A stretch of 64,000 nucleotides of DNA, taken from assembly GCF_001570965.1 (NCBI RefSeq), contig NZ_BCSR01000001.1, positions 158,294 through 222,293 of the forward strand, written 5' to 3'. The notes beneath the pieces are model-generated. The model did not search any database. It saw nothing but the letters and a program-made list of their open reading frames with translations, and was not told the DNA's origin. This document shows positions 39,973 through 48,462 of this stretch, piece by piece. A program made the position numbers and the translations under genes. Position 1 is the stretch's first letter, and the number at the start of each line of letters is the position of its first letter. The stretch is from Janibacter corallicola NBRC 107790. GTDB taxonomy: Bacteria; Actinomycetota; Actinomycetes; Actinomycetales; Dermatophilaceae.

Positions 39973-41798
39973 CGGGTCTCCTCGGGGGGTGGGGTGTCGT
40001 CGTCGCGCACCGGCAGCAGCCTTCCGGTGCGCCACAGGTCGTGCTGGTCCCTCTCGTGGGGCCGGTCGTGGGCGCCGTCGGCCCCCAGCGGCACGATCCA
40101 CGAGCTGTCGCCGCCGATGGACCACACGAGACGGGCGGCGGGTCCGCGCCAGCACAGGTCGCTCAGGCCCGGTGCAGCGGCCGTCGCCAGGACGCAGTCC
40201 CCGTCCCCGCCGAGGGGACCGCTGGCCGGGGCGTGGCCCGGCACGGTCCGGACGAAGGGGGCGGTGTGCCGATCGCCCCACGTCGCCCCGTCGAGCGCCT
40301 CGGCCGCGCGGGCGAGGGCCTCGGCGGCGAGCTCCCCGAGGGGCAGTCCCCAGTCGTGGCCGACGTGGACGACCCGTTCGATGCCGGCCCCGATGCGGGC
40401 CACGGTGTCCGTCCACGGCGCGAACATCGGGGCGAGGCCGGTCGGGGTGTGCAGCGCGGCGAGACGGGGGTGGTCGGCGACGAGGCGCACGAGCTCGGTG
40501 CGCCAGGTGGCGAAGACCGCGGCCTCGGCGGAGTGGGCGTCCATCCGCCCGTCCCACGCGAGCAGCCGGCGGAGGACGTCCGCTGCGGGGCCGGTGGCCG
40601 TGACACCGCCGAGGAGGCGCCGGAAGGTCGGCCAGGAGCCGAGGTGGGTGTCCGTCTGGACGCTCGCGAGGCCCGCGGTGTCCCAGCGCTCGCGCTCGGC
40701 GAGCCGGGCCGCGATGCGGCGGGCCCGGTGGGGTGCGGCGAACTCCTCGCCGAGCGCGGCGACGGAGGGGCGCCGGTCGTTGGCGTGCACGACGACCTCG
40801 CCCTCGGCGAGGTCACGGCGGGCCGGTGGGACCGGCACGGTGCCGTCCGTCGTCACCATCCGGCCGGCCACCCGTTCGCGCACCCGGCCGTCGGCGCCCG
40901 CGATGAGCACGGCGTTGACGGGCTCCACCCAGTCCTCGAGCGCCGCATCGACGTCGTCGACGGTCCGGGCCAGCAGCAGCCGGCGCATGGTGGCCAGCCC
41001 GATGTCGCGCTCGACGCCGGCCGGGGTGATCGGTGCGGGCATCCTCCCCGTGCCGCCGATCGCCTGGTAGTCGGCCATGGCGTGGGTGATCGCCCAGGCG
41101 ACCGAGCCCGTGTGCCCGAAGTGGGCGACCCCGGGGACCCCGGCGAAGGCGAGCCCGGCGACCTCGATGGAGGGGGTGCCCAGCCGCACCTGCTGGTAGA
41201 TGCCGGGAGCCTCGAGGACGCGGTGCGGGTCGGCGGCGATCATCGGGGCGCCGGTGCTGGTGCGTGACCCGGTGAGCGCCCAGGCGTTGCTGCCCCCGAG
41301 CGGCACGCCCTCGTGGGAGAGCAGGTCCAGCGCGTCCTCCCCGAGGGTGGCCCGGACGCGCCGACGCCACAGCTGGTGGCCGAAGGAGCCCATGAGCACG
41401 TGTTGCACGAGGAAGACCCCGGCCGGGTCCCACGGCTCCCACCGCTGCGGCTGGACCCCTGCCGCGGTGAGCTCCGGTGACCGGGAGGCACCCTCCTCGA
41501 GGCCTTCGTTGACCCCGTCGACGAAGGCGAGCAGCCACGCCTCGGTGTCCGGGTCGAGCCCCGTCACCGCCGACCGGGCGATCTGCGCCAGTCCCGCGGC
41601 GGTGGCGAAGGCGTCCCAGTCCTCGTCCCCGAGGAGGCCGGCGACGCTCGCCTCCGAGCGCCGCCGCTCCACCTCGATCTGCCAGGCCCGGTCGATCGCC
41701 GCCGACCAGCCCTGGGCGAAGGCGAGGTCCTCGAGCGTGGCGCCCCAGCAGTGCGGGATGCCGTGGGCGTCCCGCTCCACTCGCCAGCGCCGGGTCAC
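39969..41798 (-). CDS. Penicillin-acylase-family Ntn hydrolase within the siderophore operon
   Basis: 609 aa with a GTG start overlapping the synthetase stop (GTGA). N-terminal WRVERDAHGIPHCWGATLEDLAFAQGWSAAIDRAWQIE is the typical alpha-chain opening. The self-cleavage and nucleophile site GGSNAW puts the new N-terminal Ser at residue 170. Unlike penicillin G acylase or PvdQ it has no signal peptide, so it should act in the cytoplasm. Family enzymes cleave amide bonds, often long-chain acyl amides. In this operon it could remove a protective acyl chain from the siderophore, edit it or recycle it; all three are inference. The closest parallel known to me is PvdQ in pyoverdine maturation. Confidence 0.86.
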   Translation of the reverse strand: MTRRWRVERDAHGIPHCWGATLEDLAFAQGWSAAIDRAWQIEVERRRSEASVAGLLGDEDWDAFATAAGLAQIARSAVTGLDPDTEAWLLAFVDGVNEGLEEGASRSPELTAAGVQPQRWEPWDPAGVFLVQHVLMGSFGHQLWRRRVRATLGEDALDLLSHEGVPLGGSNAWALTGSRTSTGAPMIAADPHRVLEAPGIYQQVRLGTPSIEVAGLAFAGVPGVAHFGHTGSVAWAITHAMADYQAIGGTGRMPAPITPAGVERDIGLATMRRLLLARTVDDVDAALEDWVEPVNAVLIAGADGRVRERVAGRMVTTDGTVPVPPARRDLAEGEVVVHANDRRPSVAALGEEFAAPHRARRIAARLAERERWDTAGLASVQTDTHLGSWPTFRRLLGGVTATGPAADVLRRLLAWDGRMDAHSAEAAVFATWRTELVRLVADHPRLAALHTPTGLAPMFAPWTDTVARIGAGIERVVHVGHDWGLPLGELAAEALARAAEALDGATWGDRHTAPFVRTVPGHAPASGPLGGDGDCVLATAAAPGLSDLCWRGPAARLVWSIGGDSSWIVPLGADGAHDRPHERDQHDLWRTGRLLPVRDDDTPPPEETR

Positions 41799-44128
41799 GG
41801 CGAGCCCACCGCCACCCTCGCCTGCGCGGTGTGCAGCGGGTTCGCCAGCCGGCCGGCCGTGATGAGCGAGCCGGCGGGATCGGTGAGGTCGACCATCTGC
41901 AGGGTGTTGCGCAGCTGGAGGCGGTTGAGGCACGAGTGCTCGAAGTCCTCGCGCAGCAGGTCCAGCCTTGCCGCCTCCGGGTACTCCCGGGCGTGGTCGG
42001 CGATGCACTCGGCGACGAGCGCCCAGAAGTCCTCGCCGGCCAGCAGTCCGTCGTCATCGAGGATCTCCGCGACGTAACGCAGGACCCCGTCGACGACGTC
42101 GGTGAGGATGGAGAGGGACTGCACCTGCGGGTCCAGGACCGTGCGGATCCGTTCGATCTCCGGCGGCAGCGGACGCTCGGACATGACGACGACCTCCTCC
42201 CCGACGTCCTTCATGAAGGCGCCGACGGGCACGTGCTCGGAGAGCACGAGGATGAGGTTCTCCCCGTGCGGCATGAAGGCCAGGTCGTGCACGCCGAGGC
42301 AGTGCACGACCGGGCGCAGGTAGGCCCGCAGGTAGGCCCGCACCCACTCGCTGGGCCCCAGCGGCGATGCGGCGACGAGCTCCCCGAGCAGCGACGTGCC
42401 GGCGGAGTCCCGGTGCAGCAGCGCGGCCATGGTCACCGCCCGCTGCCCGGTCGCGAGCCGCGGCACCGGCGACTCCCGCCACAGGGCGGCGACCATCTTC
42501 GTGTGCGCGTTCGGCGAACCGAGGGCGTGGTAGGCATCACCCGTGTAGCCGACGGCGGCGACTTCCCGCAGCACCCCGAACCCGCACGCCGCCAGCTCCG
42601 GGTCCGCGCCGACGACCGAGGCGACCCAGTCGTTGATCGCCGGGGTAGCCCGCATGTACCGGGGCGAGAGCCCCCGCAGGAAGCCCATGTTCTGGATCGC
42701 CAGCGCCGTCTTGGTGTACCCGCGCTCCGGGTGGTCGGCGTCGAGGAAGGTGCGGATCGACTGCTGGGCGCGGTGCCGGGTCGAGCCCCGCCCGAGCGGG
42801 ACGACGTCGCCCCGGCCGATGTCCGCGGCGAAGGTCACCGCCAGTTTGTGGTCCCACTGCCACGGGTGGACGGGCAGGTAGAGGTACTCCTCCGGCACGG
42901 CCCCCTTCGCCTCGAGGAGTCGGGCGAAGCGGGTGAGCTCGGCCTCGCCGAGCACGGCCGCGTAGTGCTCCTGCTCGCTCAGCCCCTCCGCGAGCGAGAG
43001 GTGCGCGGCGCCGCGGCGCACGGCGACCCACTGCAGGCGCACGTCGGCGCCGGTCTCCGGCGCGTAGGCGGCCTGGTCGCTCGCCGAGTAGCCGATCCGG
43101 CCGCTCCCGGCGACGAATGCCGGGTGCCCCTCGCTCATCGCCGCCTCGATCGTCTGCAGGTCGGCGTCGAGCAGCTCGCGGCTCGTGTGCCGCTCGTGGT
43201 GCCAGCACCACGCGAGGTGGGCGAGGGTGCCGCTCAGCTCCTCGAGGTAGGTCGAGCGCAGGTGGTCCGGGATGCCCAGGTCGGCGTGCAGCTCCGAGAC
43301 CACCGCGAGGGCGTCGACCTCCGCCGGTGCGCCGTCCACGACCCGCTCGATGCTCGCGGGCTCGACCCGCCAGTGCTCGAGCGCGTGCCGACTCGCAGCG
43401 AAGGTGTAACGGGCCTGCCCGGCACGCACCACCCAGCGCCCGTCACCGGTCGGCTCCGGCGCGAGCAGCCGCTCGTGGGTGAACTCCCCGAGAGCCTTCG
43501 CGGCCAGGTGGCGGTGCGCTCGCTGAACGACCCCGGGCTCGAGGTGGGCCAGGTCCGGGTCGTGGCGCTCGCCGCCGCGTTCGAGCGAGCTGGCGAGGAA
43601 ATCCTCGAGGGTGCAGAAGCTCAGCAGCGCGTCCTTCTCGGCCAGGCCGATGACCCGGTCGGGCACGAAGCCGGCGGCCGCGTTCTTCGCGTGGATCGCG
43701 GCGTTGCGCACGTCCGGCTCGACGACGACCCGCGTGACGGCGGGGTCGCGGAAGCAGAAGTGCATCACCGCCCGGAAGACCTGCGAGGTGAGCCCGTGCA
43801 CCGGCGCCGACGCCGGCGCCACGAGGACGTGCATCCCCAGGTCGCCCTCGGCCACCGGGTAGTGCGCCGCGAGCGGGCTGCGGGCGGGGTCGTAGGTCTC
43901 GGCGAGGAAGAGCGGCTCGCCCTCGAGGCGCCCCAGCCACGCGTCGTGGTGCGGGTCGGCGTCGATCTGGTCGAACTCGGCGCGAGACTGCTCGGGGGTG
44001 AAGCCCTGCATCTCCCAGAAGTGGGCCTTCGGGTCGGTCACCCACGTGTGCAGCAGCCGGGCGTGCTCGGTGGGGAGCACCGGCTCGATGGTGATCCGGC
44101 CGAGGGGAGTGAGGTGCGTGGCGGTCAT
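41795..44128 (-). CDS. Fused N-acyltransferase / NIS siderophore synthetase (DesC-DesD type)
   Basis: 777 aa, about the sum of a GNAT (1-185) and an IucA/IucC synthetase (190-777). The GNAT half has LLHTWVTDPKAHFW, EGDLGMHVLVAPA and VVVEPDVRNAAIHAKN. The synthetase half has the ATP-binding YLPVHPWQWDHKL, STRHRAQQSIRTFL and KTALAIQNMGFLRGLSPRYM, then HGENLILVLSEH and an FhuF-like end SCLNRLQLRNTLQM. Expected work: acylation of N-hydroxycadaverine with succinyl- or acetyl-CoA, then ATP-dependent oligomerisation and ring closure to desferrioxamine. In Streptomyces these are separate desC and desD genes. Confidence 0.92.
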   Translation of the reverse strand: MTATHLTPLGRITIEPVLPTEHARLLHTWVTDPKAHFWEMQGFTPEQSRAEFDQIDADPHHDAWLGRLEGEPLFLAETYDPARSPLAAHYPVAEGDLGMHVLVAPASAPVHGLTSQVFRAVMHFCFRDPAVTRVVVEPDVRNAAIHAKNAAAGFVPDRVIGLAEKDALLSFCTLEDFLASSLERGGERHDPDLAHLEPGVVQRAHRHLAAKALGEFTHERLLAPEPTGDGRWVVRAGQARYTFAASRHALEHWRVEPASIERVVDGAPAEVDALAVVSELHADLGIPDHLRSTYLEELSGTLAHLAWCWHHERHTSRELLDADLQTIEAAMSEGHPAFVAGSGRIGYSASDQAAYAPETGADVRLQWVAVRRGAAHLSLAEGLSEQEHYAAVLGEAELTRFARLLEAKGAVPEEYLYLPVHPWQWDHKLAVTFAADIGRGDVVPLGRGSTRHRAQQSIRTFLDADHPERGYTKTALAIQNMGFLRGLSPRYMRATPAINDWVASVVGADPELAACGFGVLREVAAVGYTGDAYHALGSPNAHTKMVAALWRESPVPRLATGQRAVTMAALLHRDSAGTSLLGELVAASPLGPSEWVRAYLRAYLRPVVHCLGVHDLAFMPHGENLILVLSEHVPVGAFMKDVGEEVVVMSERPLPPEIERIRTVLDPQVQSLSILTDVVDGVLRYVAEILDDDGLLAGEDFWALVAECIADHAREYPEAARLDLLREDFEHSCLNRLQLRNTLQMVDLTDPAGSLITAGRLANPLHTAQARVAVGSP

Positions 44129-45531
44129 CGGCCCACCTCCACGGGGGTCCGGTCGGCGCGAAGGGGGACGGGTCCCCCTTCGTCGCGGGTCGCCACCGGC
44201 GAGTCGAGCTCGTGGACCCCGAACTGCTGGAAGGCGATCCGCTCCTCGACCGGGTAGACCTCCCTGCCCGTCACGGCCCGGATGATCACCGAGTTGCGGT
44301 AGGCACCCATGCCCAGGTCGGGCGCGAGCAGGCTGTGCGTGTGCTCCTCGGCGTTCTGCACGAAGATCCTCCCGTCGTGGTCGACGCTGTAGTCCGCGGC
44401 GGTGTCGTAGCGGCCGCGCTCGTCCCAGTGGATGTGCTCGCGCACCGGTTCGAGGAAGCCGGGGACCCGCGGCCGGTACCCGGTCGCCAGGACCAGCCCC
44501 TCGGTCTCGACGCGGTAGTCGAGCCCCTGCTCCTGGTGGTGCACCTGCAGGGTGTAGCCGGCCTCGGGATCCCACGCGGCCTCGCGCAGCTCACCACCGG
44601 TGAGCAGCGTCGTCGGCACCGGCTGCCCGGTCTCGACACGGATCCGGTAGAGGGTGTCGTAGATCGTGTCCACGAGGTCGCCGCTGATGCCCTTGTGGAG
44701 GCTGCGCTGCTCGCGCCCGAGCCGGTCGCGCCGACCGGTCGGCAGCGCCCGGAAGTACCGGGCGTACTCCGGTGAGGTCATCTCGAGGGTGAGCTTCGTG
44801 TACTCCATGGGGAAGAAGCGCGGCGAGCGGGTGATCCAGGTCAGGTGGTAGTCGTGCTCGGGGATGCCCTCGAGCAGGTCGAGGTAGATCTCGGCGGCGG
44901 ACTGGCCGCTGCCGACGACGGTGATGCTGCGCCGGCTTCGCAGCTGCTCGCGCCGGGTGAGGTAGTCCGCGCTGTGCGTCACGGGGCCGTCGAGCCCGTC
45001 GAGGACGGGCGGCACGCTGGGAGAGGTGCCGATGCCGACCACGACGTGGCGGGCGTGCACGGTGGTGCGCGACCCGTCGCCGCGACGGGCGGTGACCGTG
45101 TAGGTCCCGGTGCCCGGGTCCCGCTCGACCGCGGTCACCTCGTGGCCCCACCGGATGGTGTCCAGCTGCTCGGCGACCCACCGGCAGTAGGCGTCGTACT
45201 CCGCGCGAAGGGGGTTGAAGTCCTCCCGGATGTAGAAGGGGTAGAGCCGGCCGACCTGCTTGAGGTGGTTGAGGAAGCTGAACCGGCTCGTCGGGTCGGC
45301 CATCGTCACCAGGTCGGCCATGAAGGGCACCTGGATCGTCGCGCCCTCGATCATCATCCCCGGGTGCCAGGAGAAGCCCTCCCGTGCCTCGAGGAAGACC
45401 GCGTCGAGGTCGGGCAGGTCCTGGGTGAGGGCCGCGAGGCCGAGGTTGAAGGGGCCGACGCCGATCCCGACGACGTCATACGTCTTTGCTCCCTGAGGAG
45501 CTTGCGCAGCAAGCGTCTCGAAGGGCTTCAT
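44125..45531 (-). CDS. desB: Lysine/cadaverine N6-hydroxylase (flavin N-monooxygenase)
   Basis: 468 aa from ATG 45531. YDVVGIGVGPFNLGLAAL is the FAD GxGxxN-type motif of siderophore N-hydroxylases; VVGIGTSPSVPP and ITVVGSGQSAAEIYLDLL form the NADPH site, and LVLATGYRPRVPGFLEP is the ATG-Y motif. It makes N-hydroxycadaverine from cadaverine and O2. Coupled by 4 nt to the decarboxylase and to the synthetase. The last 20 residues include GGPVPLRADRTP, encoded over an inverted pair of the dispersed CGAAGGGGG motif. Confidence 0.93.
   Translation of the reverse strand: MKPFETLAAQAPQGAKTYDVVGIGVGPFNLGLAALTQDLPDLDAVFLEAREGFSWHPGMMIEGATIQVPFMADLVTMADPTSRFSFLNHLKQVGRLYPFYIREDFNPLRAEYDAYCRWVAEQLDTIRWGHEVTAVERDPGTGTYTVTARRGDGSRTTVHARHVVVGIGTSPSVPPVLDGLDGPVTHSADYLTRREQLRSRRSITVVGSGQSAAEIYLDLLEGIPEHDYHLTWITRSPRFFPMEYTKLTLEMTSPEYARYFRALPTGRRDRLGREQRSLHKGISGDLVDTIYDTLYRIRVETGQPVPTTLLTGGELREAAWDPEAGYTLQVHHQEQGLDYRVETEGLVLATGYRPRVPGFLEPVREHIHWDERGRYDTAADYSVDHDGRIFVQNAEEHTHSLLAPDLGMGAYRNSVIIRAVTGREVYPVEERIAFQQFGVHELDSPVATRDEGGPVPLRADRTPVEVGR
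44159..44182. repeat. Inverted pair of the dispersed CGAAGGGGG motif in the 3' end of desB
   Basis: CGAAGGGGGA (44159-44168), loop CGGG, TCCCCCTTCG (44173-44182): perfect 10-nt arms. In desB it encodes a Gly-Pro-Val-Pro-Leu-Arg stretch with the rare CTT Leu codon, 31 nt upstream of the synthetase start. It could also act as a hairpin tuning translation at that junction. Confidence 0.75.
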
Positions 45532-47027
45532 CGGATCACCTCCGTGAGGTCGTCCGCGGACAGGTCCCCGCCGAGGAGCTCCTCGTCGGCGGCGTCCTCC
45601 GCCCGCAGGTCCTCCCCGGTGCGCGCGATCGTCTCGAGGATGCCGCGCAGGTGCTCCAGCGGCGTGTGCGGGTTGAGCAGGGTGAACTTCAGCCACGCCC
45701 GCCCGTCGATGGTCGTGCCGGCGACCATGACGTCACCGCTCCCGAGCAGCTCGTGGCGGATCCGTGGGGCCAGGTGGTCCGCGTCCTCGGCGCTGAGCCC
45801 CTCCGGGCGGTACCGCATGAGCACCGTGCTCAGCACGGGCTCGGCGGCCACCTCGAAGCGCTCGTCCTCGACGAGCACGTCGTAGACCTCCCGTGCCCGG
45901 TCGATGACCTCGTCGAACATCTCGCCGACGGCGTCGGCGCCGACGACCCGCAGGGTGAGCCACAGCTTGAGCGCGTCGAAGCGCCGGGTCGTCTGCATCG
46001 ACTTGTCGACGAGGTTGGGCGCGACCGAGGTGCGCGGGTTGAGGTAGTCCGCGTGGTGGGTGACGTGGCGCAGCGTCCGGCCGTCGGCGACGATGACCGC
46101 GCTCGAGCTGACCGGCTGGAACCACGTCTTGTGGAAGTCGACGGTCACCGAGTCGGCCCGCTCGATGCCCTCGAGGAGGTGCCGGCGCCGACGGGAGGCG
46201 AGCAGCCCGCCACCGTAGGCGGCGTCGACGTGCAGCCAGACGCCGTGGTCGGCGCAGATCGCTGCGAGCTCACGAAGGGGGTCGACCGCACCGAGGTCGG
46301 TGGTCCCGGCCGTGGCCGAGACGGCCATGGCGACCTCGCCACGCTCGCGCAGGGCGTCCAGCTCGCGGCGGAGCGCATCGGGGCGCATCCGGCCGGAGGC
46401 ATCGGTGGGGACGTCGATGACCGCGTCCTCGGCCAGACCCATGACCCGGGTGGCCTTGAGGACGCTGAAGTGGGCGTGGGCGGTGGTGAGCACGCGCAGC
46501 CGGGCCCGGTGGGCGGTGGCCGCCTCGCCCCGGAGGTCGCCCATCGCCTCGCCGCGGGCGAGGACGAGCGCCTGGAGGTTGGACTGGGTGCCGCCGCTGG
46601 TGAAGACGCCGTCGGCCTGCCCACCGAGGCCGATCCGCTCGGCGGTCCAGTCGACGAGGCGCTGCTCGATGAGGGTGCCGCCGGCGCTCTGGTCCCAGGT
46701 GTCGACCGAGGTGTTGACCGCCGCGAGGATCCCCTCGGCGAGGACGGCCGGCAGCGTGACCGGGCAGTTGAGGTGGGCCACGTAGGAGGGGTGGTGGAAC
46801 CAGACCGCGTCCCGCAGGTAGAGATCGCCGACCTCCGCCAGGGCGCTGTCGAGGTCGACGGCCGGGCGGTCCAGGTCGACCGCGGCCACGCGGGGAGCGA
46901 GGTCGGCGACGGTGGCGCCGGTCGAGGGGGAGTCGGCCGCCAGGTGCCGGGCCACGAGCTCGGTGACACGGGTCATGCCGGCGAGGTAGTCGGCGACGCT
47001 GTCGTGCGTGAGAAGTTGACTGTCCAC
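45528..47027 (-). CDS. desA: PLP-dependent lysine decarboxylase of siderophore biosynthesis
   Basis: 499 aa with GTG start, 7 nt after AAGGA. Group II PLP decarboxylase: GGTQSNLQALVLARG, TTAHAHFSVLKA (PLP-stacking His), VDAAYGGGLL (PLP-binding Asp) and VDFHKTWFQPVSSSAV with the Schiff-base Lys. In desferrioxamine pathways DesA converts L-lysine to cadaverine. First gene of five, directly downstream of two iron boxes. 2,4-diaminobutyrate or aromatic amino acid decarboxylases are related, but the next two genes fix the role. Confidence 0.92.
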   Translation of the reverse strand: MDSQLLTHDSVADYLAGMTRVTELVARHLAADSPSTGATVADLAPRVAAVDLDRPAVDLDSALAEVGDLYLRDAVWFHHPSYVAHLNCPVTLPAVLAEGILAAVNTSVDTWDQSAGGTLIEQRLVDWTAERIGLGGQADGVFTSGGTQSNLQALVLARGEAMGDLRGEAATAHRARLRVLTTAHAHFSVLKATRVMGLAEDAVIDVPTDASGRMRPDALRRELDALRERGEVAMAVSATAGTTDLGAVDPLRELAAICADHGVWLHVDAAYGGGLLASRRRRHLLEGIERADSVTVDFHKTWFQPVSSSAVIVADGRTLRHVTHHADYLNPRTSVAPNLVDKSMQTTRRFDALKLWLTLRVVGADAVGEMFDEVIDRAREVYDVLVEDERFEVAAEPVLSTVLMRYRPEGLSAEDADHLAPRIRHELLGSGDVMVAGTTIDGRAWLKFTLLNPHTPLEHLRGILETIARTGEDLRAEDAADEELLGGDLSADDLTEVIR

Positions 47028-47043
47028 AGACGAATCCTTGAAC

Positions 47044-47077
47044 TTAGGCTTACCTTACTTAAGCAAGGCTTGTCTAA
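47044..47077. promoter_or_regulatory. Overlapping candidate iron boxes between desA and the divergent MFS gene
   Basis: TTAGGCTTACCTTACTTAA (47044-47062) and TTAAGCAAGGCTTGTCTAA (47059-47077) each match about 13 of 19 positions of the DtxR/IdeR consensus and share 4 nt. They fill most of the 86-nt divergent promoter, so one repressor could control the biosynthesis operon and the transporter together. Confidence 0.65.
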
Positions 47078-47113
47078 GGTACATCCGACCGCGTTCTCGA
47101 CAGAAAGCCGTCC

Positions 47114-48364
47114 GTGACCATGACGACCACCGGCACACACACCCCCGCAGCGACCGAATCGCTGGAATCGGGGCGGTTCCGCCTCATCACGGCGCTGTAC
47201 TTCACGCAGTACCTCGGCGTGGGGTTCCTGACGATCGGGCTGGTCGCCATCCTCCGGGACGGCGGCACCTCGCTCGCCACGCTCGGCCTGCTGCAGACCA
47301 TCGGCATCATCTGGCCGATCAAGGTCCTCTGGGCCCCGCTCGTGGACCGCTTCGGCAGCACGCGCTTCGGCCACTACCGCTCCTGGCTGGTGCCGTTGCA
47401 GCTCGGCCTCGTCCTCGCGCTGCTGGCCCTCACCCCCTTCGCGCCCCCCTCGGAGCACCTCGGACCGGTCATCGCCATCGCGACCCTCTTCGTGCTCTTC
47501 TCGGCCACCCAGGACATCGCCGCGGACGCCCTCGCGGTGCGCCTGCTCACCTCGGGAGAGCGAGGCCTGGGCAACGGCATCCAGGTCGGCGGCAACTACC
47601 TCGGCACCGTGGTCGGCGGGGGAGTCGCGGTCATCGTCCACGACCAGTGGGGCTGGGTCCCGGCGATGATCCTCCTCGCCGCGCTCACCGCCGTCGCGCT
47701 CGTCGTCGTCATCGCCTACCGCGAGCCGGCCCGCGAGGTGCGCGTGCGCCGGGCGGGCTACCGGGACCTGCTGACCGTCTTCGGCCAGCCGGGCTGCCGC
47801 AGCTGGGTCCTCGTCGTCATCCCGCTGTACTACATCGGTGCGGCCGTCGGCTACGCGATCGTCTCCCCGGCGCTCGTGGACGCCGGGTGGTCCCTGACGA
47901 GGATCGGGGTCGTCTCGGGGGCGATCGCCTCCGTCCCGGCCGTGCTCTCCTCGCTCGGCGCCGGTGCCCTCGTCTCCCGCTGGGGCCGGCTGCGGGTGCT
48001 CGTCCTCGGCGGCGTCGTGCTCGCGCTGGCCATCCTCTGCCTCGTGCCCCTCGCGCTCGGGTCCGCCCCGACCGGGTGGACGACGATCGCCCTCTGCGTC
48101 TTCATGGCGGCCTACGCGATGGCCAACGTCGTCGTCTACACGATCAACATGGACTACGCGCGGGCGGACTCCGCGGGCACCGACTTCACGATGCTCAGCT
48201 GCATCGCGCTCGCGGTCTCCTTCGTGGCGGCCGGCGTGGCGCTCGCGGCCGCCGAGTACATCGGCTACGTCGGCGTCCTCGGCGCGTCCGTGGCCCTCGT
48301 CCTCCTCGGGACCGTTCTCGGTGCCCGGCACCAGCGGCGGCACGCGCCCGCCGGAGGCCGCTGA
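47114..48364 (+). CDS. MFS transporter, RhtX/FptX-like, probable siderophore transport
   Basis: 416 aa, GTG start at 47114 (ATG two codons on at 47120 equally possible). About twelve helices; the opening LITALYFTQYLGVGFLTIGLVAILRDGGTSLATLGLLQ and VLWAPLVDRFGS, then FSATQDIAADALAVRLL, resemble RhtX/FptX and AmpG-like carriers, some of which move siderophores across the inner membrane. It shares an iron-boxed divergent promoter with desA, so export or re-import of the siderophore made there is likely; direction cannot be read from sequence. Confidence 0.85.
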   Translation: MTMTTTGTHTPAATESLESGRFRLITALYFTQYLGVGFLTIGLVAILRDGGTSLATLGLLQTIGIIWPIKVLWAPLVDRFGSTRFGHYRSWLVPLQLGLVLALLALTPFAPPSEHLGPVIAIATLFVLFSATQDIAADALAVRLLTSGERGLGNGIQVGGNYLGTVVGGGVAVIVHDQWGWVPAMILLAALTAVALVVVIAYREPAREVRVRRAGYRDLLTVFGQPGCRSWVLVVIPLYYIGAAVGYAIVSPALVDAGWSLTRIGVVSGAIASVPAVLSSLGAGALVSRWGRLRVLVLGGVVLALAILCLVPLALGSAPTGWTTIALCVFMAAYAMANVVVYTINMDYARADSAGTDFTMLSCIALAVSFVAAGVALAAAEYIGYVGVLGASVALVLLGTVLGARHQRRHAPAGGR

Positions 48365-48385
48365 CGTCGCCGGAGGACTCCGGGC

Positions 48386-48410
48386 GGTCGGGTGTCGGAC
48401 CCACCCGACC
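48386..48410 (+). terminator. Candidate terminator after the MFS gene
   Basis: GGTCGGGT (48386-48393) and ACCCGACC (48403-48410) are perfect 8-nt arms with a 9-nt loop, 21 nt after the MFS stop. No U-tract. Confidence 0.5.
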
Positions 48411-48462
48411 CGGGTAGGTGACCGGGGTGCACGTCCCTGAGGAAATCACCACGGAGGTCCCC

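Noticed and set aside
39448..47027. Aerobactin pathway for the IucA/IucC gene
   Set aside because: A lysine-type decarboxylase upstream and no second IucA/IucC synthetase favour a desferrioxamine-like product over the citrate-based aerobactin.
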